Notes under the pieces: generated by a model
The model's database searches: none
Seen by the model: only the letters and a program-made list of their open reading frames with translations
Told to the model about the DNA's origin: nothing
Translations under genes and position numbers: made by a program
Origin: Cichorium intybus
Taxonomy: Eukaryota > Streptophyta > Magnoliopsida > Asterales > Asteraceae
Reading direction: 5' to 3'
DNA length: 64,000 nucleotides
Assembly: GCA_023525715.1 (NCBI GenBank)
Contig: CM042010.1
Span: 159,798,907 to 159,862,906 of the forward strand
In this document: piece after piece, positions 1-14,209 of the stretch
How positions within the stretch are numbered: position 1 is the first letter of the stretch
Layout of the letters: every line of letters begins with the position of its first letter

Positions 1-398
1 TGTAGTTTAGTGACTTTTACACAACTTAATATGTCAAAGTGTTCATAATACATGGATCTACTCATATTTCATGTCAAAATCATATTTATAACATTTTTGT
101 TCAAGATCTAACATTTTTACATACTTTAATTATAGTCTAGTAACTTTTATACAAGCATATCATGTATTATAGTGAATATCTTACAAGGATCTATCCATAT
201 ATCATATCAAAGGTATTTTTATCCAAGTACTAACTTTATAAACTTGTGTAAATCAACATATATATCATTTAAACATATATAAACTTGAATAAACAACATA
301 TATAGTTAAAGAACTTGTATTCTCCCCCAAAAAGGTTTGAAAAGATGAAAATGAGGGGTATGAACTCACCTTGAGTGTGGATCTTAGGGTTCTTTGGA

Positions 399-644
399 AG
401 AAGATTGAAGATTGTGGTTCTAAGACCCGGAGGACCTTTGGACAAAGCTATTATCCAATGGATTTCCATGAGTATGTGTGTATAAAAGAGTATATGAAGG
501 TATTTAGAACTTAAATCACTAGATGATCATAACTTACCAAGAGAGCTTGAAAGATCTTTGAAGATGATGAAGTTTGGAGCTTAAAGACCCTTGGACAAAA
601 GCTAATATCCAATGGATATGGATGGATGTTAGTGTGTGTAAAAG
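399..644. repeat. Degenerate direct duplication inside the LTR
   Basis: Two related copies lie at about 399-490 and 557-644. Both contain GAAGAT, then TAAGACCC or TAAAGACCC, then GGACAAAG, then ATCCAATGGAT, and end GTGTGTAAAAG or GTGTGTATAAAAG. On the minus strand each copy precedes a donor-like GGTAAG/GGTGAG, so the duplicated unit may include a leader exon. No coding potential was recognised. Confidence 0.6.
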
Positions 645-974
645 GTGTAAAACTTGTGTTATGTTGTTTAGAATCAAAAGATGTATGAAAGTTACCTCTT
701 GAACTTGTGAAAGAACTTGAAAATGGAAGCTTGAAGATGAAGATGGTGATGGTGATGGTGGTCACGGTTTTGGAGAGAAGAAGAGAGGAGAGGGAGAGTG
801 ATGAGGGAGTTGTGAGTGATGGTTAGATGCAAATGGCTAGTTCATTCCTTTGAAGAGTTAGTTTAATGATTTTCTAATATAAAATTCCTAGCTTCTTTAA
901 AGCCTAGATTGTGAATAGTAATGAGGGATATGGTGTGATCTTTGGAGGCTTTATTTCAGCTGATGGGAGGGGTA

Positions 975-989
975 GGGGGGGGGGGGGGG
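975..989. repeat. Homopolymer G15 tract
   Basis: Fifteen consecutive G residues preceded by GGGAGGGGTA. The tract is rich enough in G runs to form a quadruplex, and is a likely site of sequencing length error. It lies inside the LTR-like block. Confidence 0.9.
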
Positions 990-1688
990 TAGGTTAGTTT
1001 TTATAAAATAGCAATATACTTTATAAAAATAAGTGATTTTTATAAAATAGTAAGACGTTTTAGTGAATTTTTGTGCGTTTTTGACGAAACGAAGTTCTAA
1101 ATAATTATTTTGTATAAAAACATTGCCAAACATTTATTTTGATTGAATTATAACTCGTTGGGTGCCGGAATACGCGTTTAAGCGCGGTATTCTTCCGTTT
1201 TCGCGATTTTCGGCATTTTACCGGAAACTGTATTTAGCTTTGAAATTAAATACTAGATATTATTACGTTACTTATCATATGAATTTTTATTTCATATTTG
1301 ATGTTTAAGGCACCACATTTTGTATTTTGGTTCCAAACCCTGTGTACATTTATCCGTTCGCAGCGATTTAATGGTTGTAACTTCCTCATACGAACTCCGT
1401 TTTCGACGTTCTATATATCCACAGTTTCGTATTTACGAGTGGATCGTTTTATGAATATTATTATTCTCAAAATGATAATTGTACGATTATCGAATTTCTA
1501 CGCTACAGTAGTCTGCTGTCCGTATTTTCGATTTTTAACCGATAATTGTTTTGATTTAGCATACGTAATGCTATAATATTAATAATTCAACGCAAAAGTT
1601 ATGGAAAACAACTTTTCAACATATAGATTAACATATGCTTCGTTTGACTACAGTTGACTTTTGTTGACCAAAATTTACAATTGTCACA

Positions 1689-4368
1689 ATTTATTCGACC
1701 CAGTTGCTCGCCGTGGGGAGCGCCTATTTTGTTTGTTAAGAAGAAGGATGGTTCCAACAGGATGTGCATAGATTATCGTGAGTTGAATAAGCTTACGGTG
1801 AAGAATCGATATCCATTGCCTCGCATCGACGACTTGTTTGACCAACTGCAGGGTGCTTCGTGGTTCTCGAAAATTGATTTGCGGTCAGGATACCATCAAA
1901 TGCGAGTACGGGAGGAAGACATCCCGAAAACGGCTTTTAGGACGAGGTACGGCCACTTCGAGTTTGTAGTGATGCCGTTCGGACTAACCAATGCCCCTGC
2001 AGCTTTCATAGATTTAATGAATCGAGTGTGTCGACCGATGTTGGATCGGTCAACTATAGTTTTCATTGACGACATCTTAGTCTACTCTCGGAGCAGGGAG
2101 CAACATGAACAACACTTAAAGGAAGTATTAGAGACCTTACGGAAGGAGAAGCTTTATGCAAAATTATCCAAGTGTGACTTTTGGCTACGGGAGGTTCAGT
2201 TTTTGGGTCACATTGTAAATGAGCAAGGAATCATGGTAGACCCGGCTAAGGTGGAGGCCGTGATGCGGTGGGAGATTCCGAAGACTCCCTCTGAAATTAG
2301 AAGTTTCTTGGGTCTGGCTGGTTATTATCGACGTTTCATCCAAGACTTCTCAAAGGTTGCGGTACCTTTGAATCGGCTAACTAAGAAAAACGCTGCTTTT
2401 CAGTGGGGTGAGGAGCAGCAGCAGGCTTTTGAGACTTTGCGGCGGAAATTGTGTGAAGCTCCAGTTTTGACGTTTCCTGAAGACATGGAGGACATGGTAA
2501 TTTATTGCGATGCATCTATTTCGGGATTGGGGGCAATCTTGATGCAACGAGGCAGGGTGATTGCTTACGCCTCGCGACAGTTGAAGCCCCATGAAGCTAA
2601 CTACCCTACTCATGATTTGGAATTGGGAGCGGTGGTTTTCGCTCTCAAGATTTGGAGACACTATTTGTATGGAGTGAAGTGCACCATCTTCACGGACCAC
2701 AAGAGTTTGAAGTACCTGATGGATCAGGCAAACCTCAATATGAGACAGAGAAGATGGTTGGATGTATTGAAAGATTATGATTGTGAGATACACTACCACC
2801 CTGGAAAGGCCAATGTGGTAGCAGATGCGTTAAGTCGTAAGGCTTCGGGTACACCCCTTCGGGGCGTTTGTCTAAGGATAACGATTGTGACACCGCTGCT
2901 TGAGCTGATTAGGAAAGCCCAGGTGGAAGCAAGCAAGAACGAGAATCAGAAAGGTGAGAGAATTGTGGGTCAGTTGGCAGCTATGTTTAAAGATAGTAGG
3001 GATTTGTTAACTTGTCATGAGAGGATTTGGGTACCGAAGTTAGGCGGGGTTCGTCAAACCTTATTGGAGGAGGCACATAAATCCAAGTTCTCTATTCACC
3101 CTAGAGCAACTAAAATGTATAGGGGTCTGCGCGAATATTATTGGTGGCCAGGCATGAAGAGGGAAGTAGCTGAGTTTGTCGAAAGATGCATGACCTGTCG
3201 TAGGGTCAAGGCCGAGCACCAACGGCCTCATGGTAGATTGCAGCCTCTTGAGATCCCAGAATGGAAATGGGAGCATATCACAATGGATTTCATCACGAAG
3301 TTGCCAAGACCCCCTCGACATATGGACACTATTTGGGTTATCGTGGATAGGTTGACTAAAAGTGCTCATTTCCTCCCCATCCAAGAGACTTACTCTGCAA
3401 AGGAATTGGCTAAGGTTTACGTAGATGAGATTATCTCTCGGCATGGTATACCGGTCTCGGTGATATCCGACCGGGATGTCCGATTTACGTCTAGGTTTTG
3501 GAAGAAGTTTCATGAGGAATTAGGCACTCGCCTTCATTTCAGCACATCATATCACCTTCAGACGGATGGGCAGAGTGAAAGGACGATTCAAACGCTAGAG
3601 GATATGCTTAGGGCATGTGTACTCGATTTTGGCGGAAGTTGGGATTCCCATCTCCCTTTAGCTGAGTTTTCTTACAATAACAGTTATCACGCGAGCATTG
3701 GCAGGGCTCCCTTTGAAATGTTGTATGGAAGGAAATGTCGGACACCTATTTGCTGGGGCGAGGTTGGCCAGCAGGTATTGGGTAGTACTGAGGTGGTGCT
3801 CAAGACAACTGAGTTAATTCAGAAGGTTCGGGAGAGACTGTTAACGGCTCAAAGTCGACAGAAAAGTTATGCGGATAGGCGACGGTCCGATCTCGAGTTT
3901 CAAGTTGGGGATTATGTTCTTCTTAAGGTGTCACCTTGGAAGGGAGTTATTCGTTTTAGGAAGCGAGGAAAGCTTGGCCCTAGGTACATTGGACCATATC
4001 GAATTGTCACCCGTGTAGGTAAGGTAGCTTACCGGTTGGAGCTGCCCGAGCAGCTTAGTCAGATTCACGACACGTTCCACGTTTCGCAGCTCAGAAAGTG
4101 CGTTACTGAGGAATCTACAATAGTACCTTTGGAAGAAATTTAATTGGATGAACGCCTAAATTATGTGGAGCAACCAATTGCCATCATTGAAAGGAAGATA
4201 AAGACGTTACGAAATAAAACAATAGGATTGGTTAAGGTTCAGTGGCAACATCGAAAAGGGTCCGAGTGGACTTGGGAACCGGAGGAGGAAATGCGGAGGC
4301 ATTATCCAGGATTATTTACCGGCACGGATTTCGGGGACGAAATCCAGTTAAGTGGGGGAGAATTGTAA
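1689..4368 (+). pseudogene. Gypsy-1 pol fragment: RT, RNase H, integrase, chromodomain
   Basis: Coding homology starts abruptly at 1690 inside the RT domain (FIRPS...SPWGAPILFVKKKDG). The RT catalytic box FIDDILVYS is near 2065-2090, RNase H starts near 2500 (YCDAS) and ends with the DALSRKA motif near 2830. The integrase follows with an HHCC zinc finger (C-x2-C at CMTC) and a DDE core: D near residue 545, D606 and E642 counting from 1654, the last two 36 apart as in the family. A TAA at 4141-4143 is in frame and cuts off the chromodomain-like tail (4144-4368, VKVQW and WTWEPE motifs). Gag, protease and the first part of RT are absent because the 1-1688 LTR sits at the junction. The clade looks like a Tekay-type chromovirus; the clade is inference, the domains are directly seen. 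Probably inactive. Confidence 0.93.
4351..4363 (+). other. Polypurine tract of gypsy-1
   Basis: AGTGGGGGAGAAT directly precedes the TG start of the 3' LTR at 4364. This is the expected priming site for plus-strand DNA synthesis. The stop codon of the chromodomain frame lies just inside the LTR. Confidence 0.85.
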
Positions 4369-4401
4369 GACCCGTTCCGCCGAGTCGTGGCCCGAAGGAA
4401 T

Positions 4402-4532
4402 CCGCAACGCGGCTTTAGGAAGAATCTAGAATCGTGAAGGATTCGTACGCGCGGCGCGGTTTTAAAGATCCCGCGACGCGGTGCGCCTCTAAGGTGAAAA
4501 ACCTTAATTCGGATTTAAACGCCTATATAAAG
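4402..4532 (+). promoter_or_regulatory. Putative LTR promoter with CG-rich motifs and TATA box
   Basis: CTATATAAAG at 4523-4532 is a good TATA box, so transcription would start near 4555. Upstream lie CG-rich elements related to GCGCGACGCGG (near 4402, 4449 and 4470). Further copies occur in the downstream half of the LTR near 4928, 4999 and 5023. Similar motifs occur in the LTR of the unrelated pol-less element at 23418. The promoter role is inference from position. Confidence 0.55.
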
Positions 4533-5340
4533 GGACCCAGCCCTAGGGTTCGTGTTTTTGGGAGTTTTCTGGAGCAGAGGCATCTGGGTTCAGCAGAGAC
4601 TCTTTGGTTCCAAGGCTTTGGAGGTTTGAAGGAAGAAATACAACGTGGGGAAAGGCTGTAGTCGATCGGGTGCATTTCTCCGTTTTCCAGAAGCAAGGTA
4701 AGAGGATCTACCTTTTACTATTTCAGTTTATCCCGTTTTTATGGTGTTATCCCTTAAGTAGTAGTCTTAGGTGACTTGTAACCCTTAGGGTTAGACTGAG
4801 GACATGAATAGACTTGCATGTCCCTAAGGAAGTGATCTTAGGGTAGTTTCTGATCTCGGGAAGGGTTTGGAGTGAAACCCTAGCCGATTGATGTACTGTT
4901 AATCGCTAAAAACCATTTTGGAATGTTACGAGCCGCGACGCGGACTGGCTATGTCTGCGGAGCGGACTCGGCTGAAACCCCGTATTTACTCGATGATAGC
5001 CGCGGCGCGTAAGATGAGCAGCCACGTCGCGGCGAGCGACTGTTTGACCAGGAACTTAGTTTTGACCACGGTTTGATGGCAAATATTGAGTCTAACCTTT
5101 AGGCAGGTCTGTAAGAGCCTGGTCAGTAATTGATATGTTGTATGTGTGTGGGATTTAGGTGTGTGGACGAGCTAAGTGGGATATTAGAGAATATCTACAT
5201 GGTTTCGAACCAGGTGAGTATCCTCACCTTACTATATGATGTTGCATGTTAGGCATCTTGTGTATTGTTTATAGTTATATGATTTGCTCTATATCTGTGG
5301 TTATTTGTTGTTGGGCTCAGTACTGATGCGTGTCCCCTCG

Positions 5341-5498
5341 TAGTTGTTGTATGGCGGGTTGGACTATTGCCTTGTCCCATAGCTGTTGTATGATGGGCTG
5401 GGCCATAACCGGGAACCCAAAGCTGTTGTATGATGGGTAGAACCTTCCCGTGTCCATAGCTGTTGTATGATGGACGCCCGTAGCTGTTGTATGGCGGG
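5341..5498 (+). repeat. Five-unit array of TAGCTGTTGTATGATGGG
   Basis: Five near-identical 17-18 bp units start at 5341, 5380, 5420, 5457 and 5481, with spacings of 39, 40, 37 and 24 bp. The spacers differ in sequence, so only the short unit is conserved. The array lies in the downstream part of the gypsy-1 LTR. Analogous short arrays sit in the gypsy-3 LTRs and the LTR remnant near 58385-58480. Confidence 0.85.
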
Positions 5499-5814
5499 TA
5501 GGGTCGGGTCGTTCTCGAGGACGGGTTGTTTAATGTGTGGGCATGTATGGTAAATTGTGGACTCACTAAGCTTTAAGCTTACCCGTTGTTTTTATAATAT
5601 TTCAGGTAATTCAATTGACAAAGGGAAGGGCAAGGCTTGACGGCAGCGCGTCGCATTCAAGAGATTGATATCAATGAACTATAATAGTATTTTCAAATGT
5701 TTCCGCTGTTAATTTAAGTATCATGTTGAACAGTTTTATGTTTTGGAATAAATGTTTTATTGGAATCTTGGTAATAAATTATTTTTTTTAAATTTTTGAA
5801 ATTGGGACGTTACA

Positions 5815-6420
5815 AGATGTCTATTTGGATGATCCTTACAGTCAGCCTGCGTTCCCTCATGTGCCCCTCGTTCTCCTAAGTGGGTTACCTGTAGTATGGT
5901 GTTTCCTTCTTTTTTCCGGATGCGCTTTAGCCATGGTGATGAGTATCCCCTTTTGTATAGAACCCTGTTTATGATTGTGTATTGTGGTGCCTTAACACGT
6001 ACCTTTTTTTGCCTCCTTGTTGTCGTTAGGCAGCACTCCATGCAAGAGCTAGTGCAAATAGGGTGTCATCTACCGTCGCTCTCCGGGGACGACTTCGTTT
6101 ACTTGTCGTTCATCTATGCTTCATTCGGACAGGACTTCTACCAATACTTTCTTGGAGATATGGTTGAAAGATGTGGTGACTAGCTTACTCAAGGCGTCTG
6201 CCTGTCTGTTATCGCGACAGATTTGTTTGATAGCGAGGGATTTGTTTAGTGGTAAAGCTTTTGAAGCTCACATTGAGTTTCCCCACAATATTCACATATC
6301 CTTGCATCATATCATCCTTTTCCTCGTATGACCCTGCGACTTGGTTGACCACTAGCAGTGAGCGATCATGGCTGTCAGACGCTCTACTCTGATATCGGTG
6401 GCGAGGTGGGTTTATATCAT
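5815..6420 (-). pseudogene. Tat/Athila-type gypsy fragment: RNase H end and integrase zinc-finger start
   Basis: Minus-strand reading from about 6400 to 5880 gives, across frameshifts and stops, LLVVNQVAGSY, the RNase H tail DNRQADALSKL, a linker, then the integrase N-terminus APQYTIINRVLYKRGY and SPWLKRI. This order and wording match the Tat/Athila branch of Ty3/gypsy, distinct from the chromodomain elements elsewhere here. At least two frameshifts and several stops are present. The fragment ends exactly where the gypsy-1 LTR begins, so gypsy-1 probably inserted into it. Confidence 0.85.
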
Positions 6421-6894
6421 TATGACTTTGTATGCTTCCTAGTTTATTTTTATGTTTTGAAGTTAAATCTTAAGGAATAAGTGATTTCTTCTCCTTTTGG
6501 GCTTTTCAAGACAAGTCCAGCCTCCGATCCCTCATTGCTTAATGACCCCTCTGTGTGCAATGCACACACTTCTAGTTCTGACTTTTCTTTCGGTTATGTT
6601 GTTATTTGTATGTCTTATTTTGTCGGGCTTCATTGTATCTCTATTATCGTTGGGAATTTATATGAAGAAAAATGTCAGGACGTGTGCCTTTATGCTTTTG
6701 CAGGGCTGTACTCGAAGTATCATGTATGTAGGGGCACAACCAAACTGCCATGTAACGGGTTTGCTGTGTAGCAGAGCTTTTGTAAGGATCATGACACTCT
6801 ATATATAGACGCCTTTGTGCAGCAGTTATGGCTGAGATATTGTCGTATCTAGGGGATATATTGCCATAAATGATAAAATATAATAATTTGGCAT
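6421..6894. other. Unassigned spacer
   Basis: No recognised coding domain or repeat. Short open frames (for example 6481-6771 and 6497-6808) overlap each other and resemble nothing I know. Confidence 0.5.
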
Positions 6895-7850
6895 TAACCA
6901 GTCATGCATATACACAAGAATTGTTAAATGGATCTACTTCATAATGTCCCAAGTTGATGTTTCTTTTACGTGAAGCATATCATGTACCATTATGCAATCA
7001 TTTTAAACAAAATCGATTGCATGATACTAGGGAAATAAGCATTGAAGAAAAGATGACAATGTGCTTTAAAATTACAGGACATAATGAACGTTGCAGAATG
7101 GTTAAACGAAGATACTATACAAAAACAATTCATAAATGTTTTTACAAAGTATGATGTGCAATGATGAATTTTGAAAGAAATTATAGCCCCAACATCTTCT
7201 AATGCAACCACAAATACCTTTGAACGACATAAAAAGCTAAAATAGATATTCCCTGGAGCAATAGGTGTGTTAGATGGAACTATTGTACATGCAATCGTGC
7301 ATGTTAATCAATAGAATCGCTATAGGGGAAAGGAAAAAGTGAATGTTATCAAAATGTCCTAGGAAATTGTGATTTTAATATGAAATTCAAGAATGTATGA
7401 GCTAGATGGGAGAGCATTGCACATGATTCAAGAGTTTTCAAAGAAGCAGCATTCAACTCAACTTTCGAGTTTCCATTTCCTCCACCAGGTATGTAATCTT
7501 TATTCAAGCTCGAGTACTTAATACATGTATTTTTTATGTAATATTATTGTCACACTCACATTTACAGATAAATATTACCTTTACAACGCTACATACACCA
7601 ACATTCATGGATTTATGACTCCGTACCGCAATACAAGGTATTGGCTAGCCGATTTTTTACTTCAATGTATATTAACTAAAGAAGAAAGATTCAATGATGC
7701 TCATTCACAACTAAGAAATGTTATTGAGCGTGCTTATGGTGTTATGAAGAAAATATTCTCAATCCTAAAGCAAATGACTCCTTATCATTTTCCAATACAA
7801 TGGGACAGTGATTGCTTGTTTCGCAGTCCATAATTTTATAAGAAAATATT
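6895..7850 (+). pseudogene. PIF/Harbinger transposase pseudogene
   Basis: The three plus-strand frames read as a decayed DDE_Tnp_4-type transposase: HAYTQELLNG near 6900, ISIEEKMTMCF and GHNERCR near 7040-7100, VLDGT near 7270, HDSRV near 7425, PFPPP near 7480, KYYLYNATY near 7570, YRNTRYWL near 7625 and LRNVIERAYGV near 7715. DGT, DSR and the ER glutamate correspond to the catalytic D, D, E. A GT...AG intron-like interval at about 7490-7566 splits PFPPP from the KYYL motif, so this is a genomic copy and not a retrocopy. Several stops and frame changes mean it cannot encode an active enzyme. No terminal repeats were identified. Confidence 0.88.
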
Positions 7851-8374
7851 GTTGGTAATTTTCCTGGATTTATGCCTGCAAAACAACGTTAGCAATAATC
7901 GGAGTGACTGAGGCTCGTGTTTAACACGATTCCCTTAAACATATTTGCCGTCTGTTCCGAGGGCACAACAGTCAAAACAAAAAATACTGCAAGAGATGGC
8001 ACTTACCTGAAATGTTTGCCTAAACGAGAGCCACACGAGCCCGAAATTTCAAAGCTGCATTCGTGTCCACACACAAGTTCGGCGAATTTAGCCTACGAAA
8101 TCCAAATTTGCACCCGCCCTACGCGTATGTAGGTGTTGGAGTAAAATCATACATAAAAGCTTGTAAGCCCATTACATATTTATGCTTATAAACCCACTAA
8201 AAGTTTATTCTTTCTCCTATATGTGACACATTCCCACACCCACTTAATTTTGTTAACTTTCTTTCCAAATACTCAACTTTGAGTATCGATATCTCATTTA
8301 CACATACTCTATTTTGGACACACTATATATCGTCTCGAAGCTCTCATCGAGTAGATACTAACCCACTAAGAGTT

Positions 8375-8378
<4 letters not shown>
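7851..8378. other. Unassigned sequence
   Basis: Mixed-composition DNA without a recognised domain. TGTTGGAGT at 8133 could be the start of a copia-type LTR, but no second LTR or primer site supports it. Confidence 0.4.

Positions 8379-8470
<92 letters not shown>
8379..8470. repeat. (TA)n microsatellite
   Basis: About 46 perfect TA dinucleotides. No inverted-repeat element was recognised directly beside this tract, unlike most of the other long TA tracts in the window. Confidence 0.97.
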
Positions 8471-8472
<2 letters not shown>

Positions 8473-9439
8473 CATACAAATGTGTTTAAATGTATCCAAA
8501 GTTAGGAAAAGCGCAAAGTTTTAACTAGAATTTCCAATAAATATAATATCCAAGATAAATTATTTATGGATTTCGAAGAGAACACCATGTATACTATGAA
8601 GTACTGGATAGAGAAACTGAGGAACAAAACATACACAAAATACAATTGGACTCTCAAGACAATGAATATATGACCAATTTGCGGCTAATCATTTATTTTC
8701 AAATGCTTCAAATTAAAATTTGTATACAACATATTATGTTTAATTTGGATTTTAGTATGTTTTTATGGATTTACCGAGTAATATGTTTAACTTGCTAATT
8801 TCTATGACATATTGTAATATTTATAATTATTCAACAATTTCATTTAGATATTTTATCAGACAAAAATAATTTATTAAGCACAAAATGGTTTAGAAGGTTA
8901 AAATAGTAAAATTTTCCATTCAGCACATCTATTAAACAATATTACCAAACAACATAAATCACTTGGAGCATCTAGATCAATCAGATTCCTTAACCATTTA
9001 GAGTTAAATCGTCCAAAAATTATCATATAGTCCCTCATTCGTTGAGATTGTTCTTCTCGTGCTCGTCCACGACCTTTTTTCTTTTGCGGGGTATTAGTCT
9101 TGACTTCCCCACAACCCAAGTATTTTCCAAAGCTTCTCTAGCTCTCTATTAAAGATTTTAATTATGATGATTCTGTGGACACGTGGTCATATTAATAACA
9201 CGTTTCACTTTTTCAACATATAATCTTAACTTGTAACCAATTTTACTTTATGTTTAAAACATGAACATAAAAATACCTTATTTTAACTATGAGGGCACAC
9301 TTATATTGTTCCTTCATTTCAGGGAAGGTACCAAACCTACTTTTAATTTGGTGAAAGTCGCTTTAATATGCTAGTTGGCTAAATGAGTTTTATTCAGTTA
9401 TTAATTTCACTTAATATTATATGTTATTATATTATATAA
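8471..9439. other. AT-rich DNA without recognised genes
   Basis: A 73-codon minus-strand frame at 8898-9119 has a basic start but matches no family I recognise. The stretch 9403-9439 is the left flank of the MULE and is duplicated near 15248. Confidence 0.5.
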
Positions 9440-9450
9440 TTTATATTTTA
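9440..9450. repeat. Left target-site duplication of the MULE (right copy 14927-14937)
   Basis: TTTATATTTTA occurs at 9440-9450 and again at 14927-14937, immediately outside the inverted repeats. Eleven bases is in the usual 9-11 bp range for Mutator-like elements. The single-copy empty site is visible at about 15290-15300 in a tandem duplicate of the flank. Confidence 0.85.
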
Positions 9451-9516
9451 GAATAAATTACATAATTGCTTCTTGTAGTTTACCACAATTTGCAGTCCAA
9501 GCCCATATTTTTTTTC

Positions 9517-9680
9517 ATGCTGAAGATCCATGTGATGGCAAGATGGTAACAAATTTAGTCCGTGGTCCAAGTTAAAGACCAAATTACCATTTCTCATTTC
9601 TTTTCCACTTTTAATCTACTATCTATTATATTAATTAAAAAAAACACCACATCCCCATCCCCATACCCCACTAACCCCGA

Positions 9681-9769
<89 letters not shown>

Positions 9770-11677
9770 AAACAACACCGGTGGATCTTTCCTAATTCTT
9801 AACGCTTAGTTCTCGAGTTTTAGTACGGCGAGAAAAGAAAATAAAAGAAAATAAGGAGAGAAACGAAAAGAAATATATATTTTTGTGTTTCTGAGTCGAA
9901 AGAAAATTAAAGGAAAAAAATATTTTTTGTGTTCTCTAGTGGAAATGAAGAGAAAAGAAATATAAAATTAAGTGTTATTTTTAACGATCATTTTCTTTCT
10001 CTCCGAATCCTTCCAAATCGGAAGGAAAGTTAGGAGGGAATATAATCCTTCCTCTTTCCTTCTCTTCTTTCCACTTTCTTCCGTAAAAAAAACTCACGAA
10101 CATAAAAAAATTTCTTTTTTTTTTCAGTTCCATCCACTTTTTTCCCTTTCTCTCCTTAAATGAAACTCAGGAACACAGCTTTACGGCGACAACATGATGA
10201 GTTTTTTGGCGAGTTAGTGGAGCTTGTTGGAATCCTAAGTCACAGGGTCCACACAAAGATAATGGGAAACAAGAATTAGTGGTTGCCATTATACCTAATT
10301 ATAGCTAGGAGCGTGTATGTTCTTTATTGTGTATAAATAGTCTAGTATTTCATAGAAATAGAGTAAGACACAGAGATATGTATATTCAGTGAATTGGGTT
10401 TTTGAGTGATATTTCCCAATTGTTAATCAAAGAGAGTTTGGTTAAATTGTGTTTATACATTGTGTGATCTTGAGAGCTCTAGTCCGACACAGAAACATGA
10501 AGGTAACTTCATTAGCTCCTCCAATACCGATACCAAGTGGTATTTTTGACGGTGGGTCCAACCCCCAACGTGATTGAGTTTCGGCTGAATTCCACAAATC
10601 AAAATTAGACAATGCATCAAAGAAGGCTTGCTTTAGTTTGAATACAAACTGAGGAAGCTATTCACGTTAAGGATGAGGTACAAATTACTCAAATACCCTA
10701 ATCCTTTATGATAAAGTAAATTACAGAATTGAGCCTACTTGGAACTCCCACTGGTCGAGCATCACCTCACCGTTGATGTTGCTGATGTTGATTCCTGCGT
10801 AAAGACAAGCCTTGTAGTGCGCGTCAACGATGTCTCTCTGAAATTCGTCTTTTTTTTCTAGATCGGACCACCAACTCCACCGATCACCACCGGTAACAGG
10901 CTACAGACTTCTCCAGGAACCAAGGTTATAATAGATGATTTTAAATCATCTGTAAACCAACAACACGTCTGTGTACCATTTACTTCTTCCCAACCTCAAA
11001 TGCATCGGGTCAACAATCTCACCAAACAATCTCACATTAACACGATTATTGCATTGAACCAAAATAAAAAATAATTAACAAGAAATCAGAATTATGAAGC
11101 ACCAAAATCATAAAATAAGAACAATATATCACAAATAATTAACAAGAAATCAAAATTATGATTATTGCATTGTTCACGATTATGAATAAGAAATAAGAAA
11201 TCAAAAATCAGAATTAGGAGTCGTCGACGATTGTAAGGTTTGTTGTGGCGGAGAGGAGTTGCAAAGTACCAAAATCAGAACAAACCACTTACAGAAATCG
11301 GAATAATCACTTACGGAAAACGGAATTCTACAAATAAGAATAAATCATTTGCCGGGGAAGGTTTGTTGTGGCGGAGAGGAGCCGCCGACATCTGCAATGG
11401 CGGGGGCAGACTCGCCGGCTGCCCCGCCGGCGTCCATTGTGGCGGAGGCAGAGTCGATTTGGCCGGAATCGAAGAAGGCGACTGAGGCGGGAATGAGAAT
11501 CGGTCAACAACGTTCGGATCTGCAAAGCCAATGAGAGAGAGAGGGGGTGGGGGTGGGGTGTATTATCTTTTTTTTTTAAATTAAATAAAGAATATATTAA
11601 AAGAAAATTGAAAATGGTAGCTTGGTCTTTTCACATTGACCATGTTACATTTTTGCCACCATCCGGACCTTCAACGT
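9517..11677. mobile_element. Nested inverted-repeat element splitting the MULE left arm
   Basis: 9517-9605 and 11595-11677 are inverted copies. The left end reads ATGCTGAAGATCC; the complement of the right end reads ACGTTGAAGGTCCGG. Both run on through GATGGC/GGTGGC, GTAACA, AAGACCAA and TACCATTT to CTTTT. The insertion separates two parts of the outer MULE repeat that are contiguous in the right-hand arm, which supports nesting. No clear target duplication is visible because both flanks are A/T homopolymers. The interior has no recognised gene. TGTTGGAATCC near 10228 followed by a TATA-like box near 10330 may be a copia LTR scrap, and 11235-11256 is repeated at about 11358-11379. Confidence 0.65.
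9691..9768. repeat. (TC)39 microsatellite with preceding C10 run
   Basis: Perfect TC dinucleotides preceded by a C homopolymer (9681-9690). Lies inside the nested element. Confidence 0.97.
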
Positions 11678-11738
11678 AAAAAAGGGTATTGGTAAAAAAA
11701 CCTCTTCATCATTAACTTACAATGTCCCATCAATTTGA

Positions 11739-13440
<1,702 letters not shown>

Positions 13441-13459
13441 AATTTAGGTTTCTTTTAAC

Positions 13460-14209
<750 letters not shown>

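Larger units (their letters stand above)
1..1688 (-). mobile_element. Partial LTR of an unidentified gypsy-like element
   Basis: Read on the minus strand, this block starts TGTGACAATTG at 1688 and abuts intact gypsy-1 RT coding sequence at 1689-1690, as an inserted LTR would. Further in it has a CT-rich leader-like stretch (about 730-810 on the plus strand) followed by GGTAAC- and GGTAAG-type donor-like sites, a layout common in plant gypsy LTRs. No primer-binding site or LTR end is seen before the window edge, so the LTR is at least 1.69 kb or continues to the left. No protein domain is present. LTR identity rests on the junction and the TG start, since the partner LTR lies outside the window. 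Confidence 0.55.
4364..5814 (+). mobile_element. 3' LTR of gypsy-1
   Basis: The 1451-bp LTR begins TGTAAGACCCG right after the polypurine tract and ends GGGACGTTACA. The base composition switches at both ends. The following bases AGATG (5815-5819) should be one copy of the target duplication; the other copy is outside the window. It contains a TATA-like box, several CG-rich motifs and a five-unit repeat array. It is inserted next to, or into, an older gypsy remnant in the opposite orientation. Confidence 0.88.

Noticed and set aside
2377..2799. Minus-strand open frame opposite gypsy-1 RNase H (also 3061-3513)
   Set aside because: Antisense shadow of a well-supported pol gene.
8279..8524. Open frames reading YIYIYI through TA tracts (also 12994-13179, 53363-53641, 56897-57109, 57376-57585)
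   Set aside because: They are translations of (TA)n microsatellites, not genes.
8898..9119. 73-codon minus-strand frame with basic N-terminus
   Set aside because: Matches nothing I recognise and is short enough to be chance.
10228..10560. Possible copia LTR (TGTTGGAATCC, TATA-like box, later ACCAAGTGGT)
   Set aside because: No second LTR, no primer site in the right place and no copia pol in the window.
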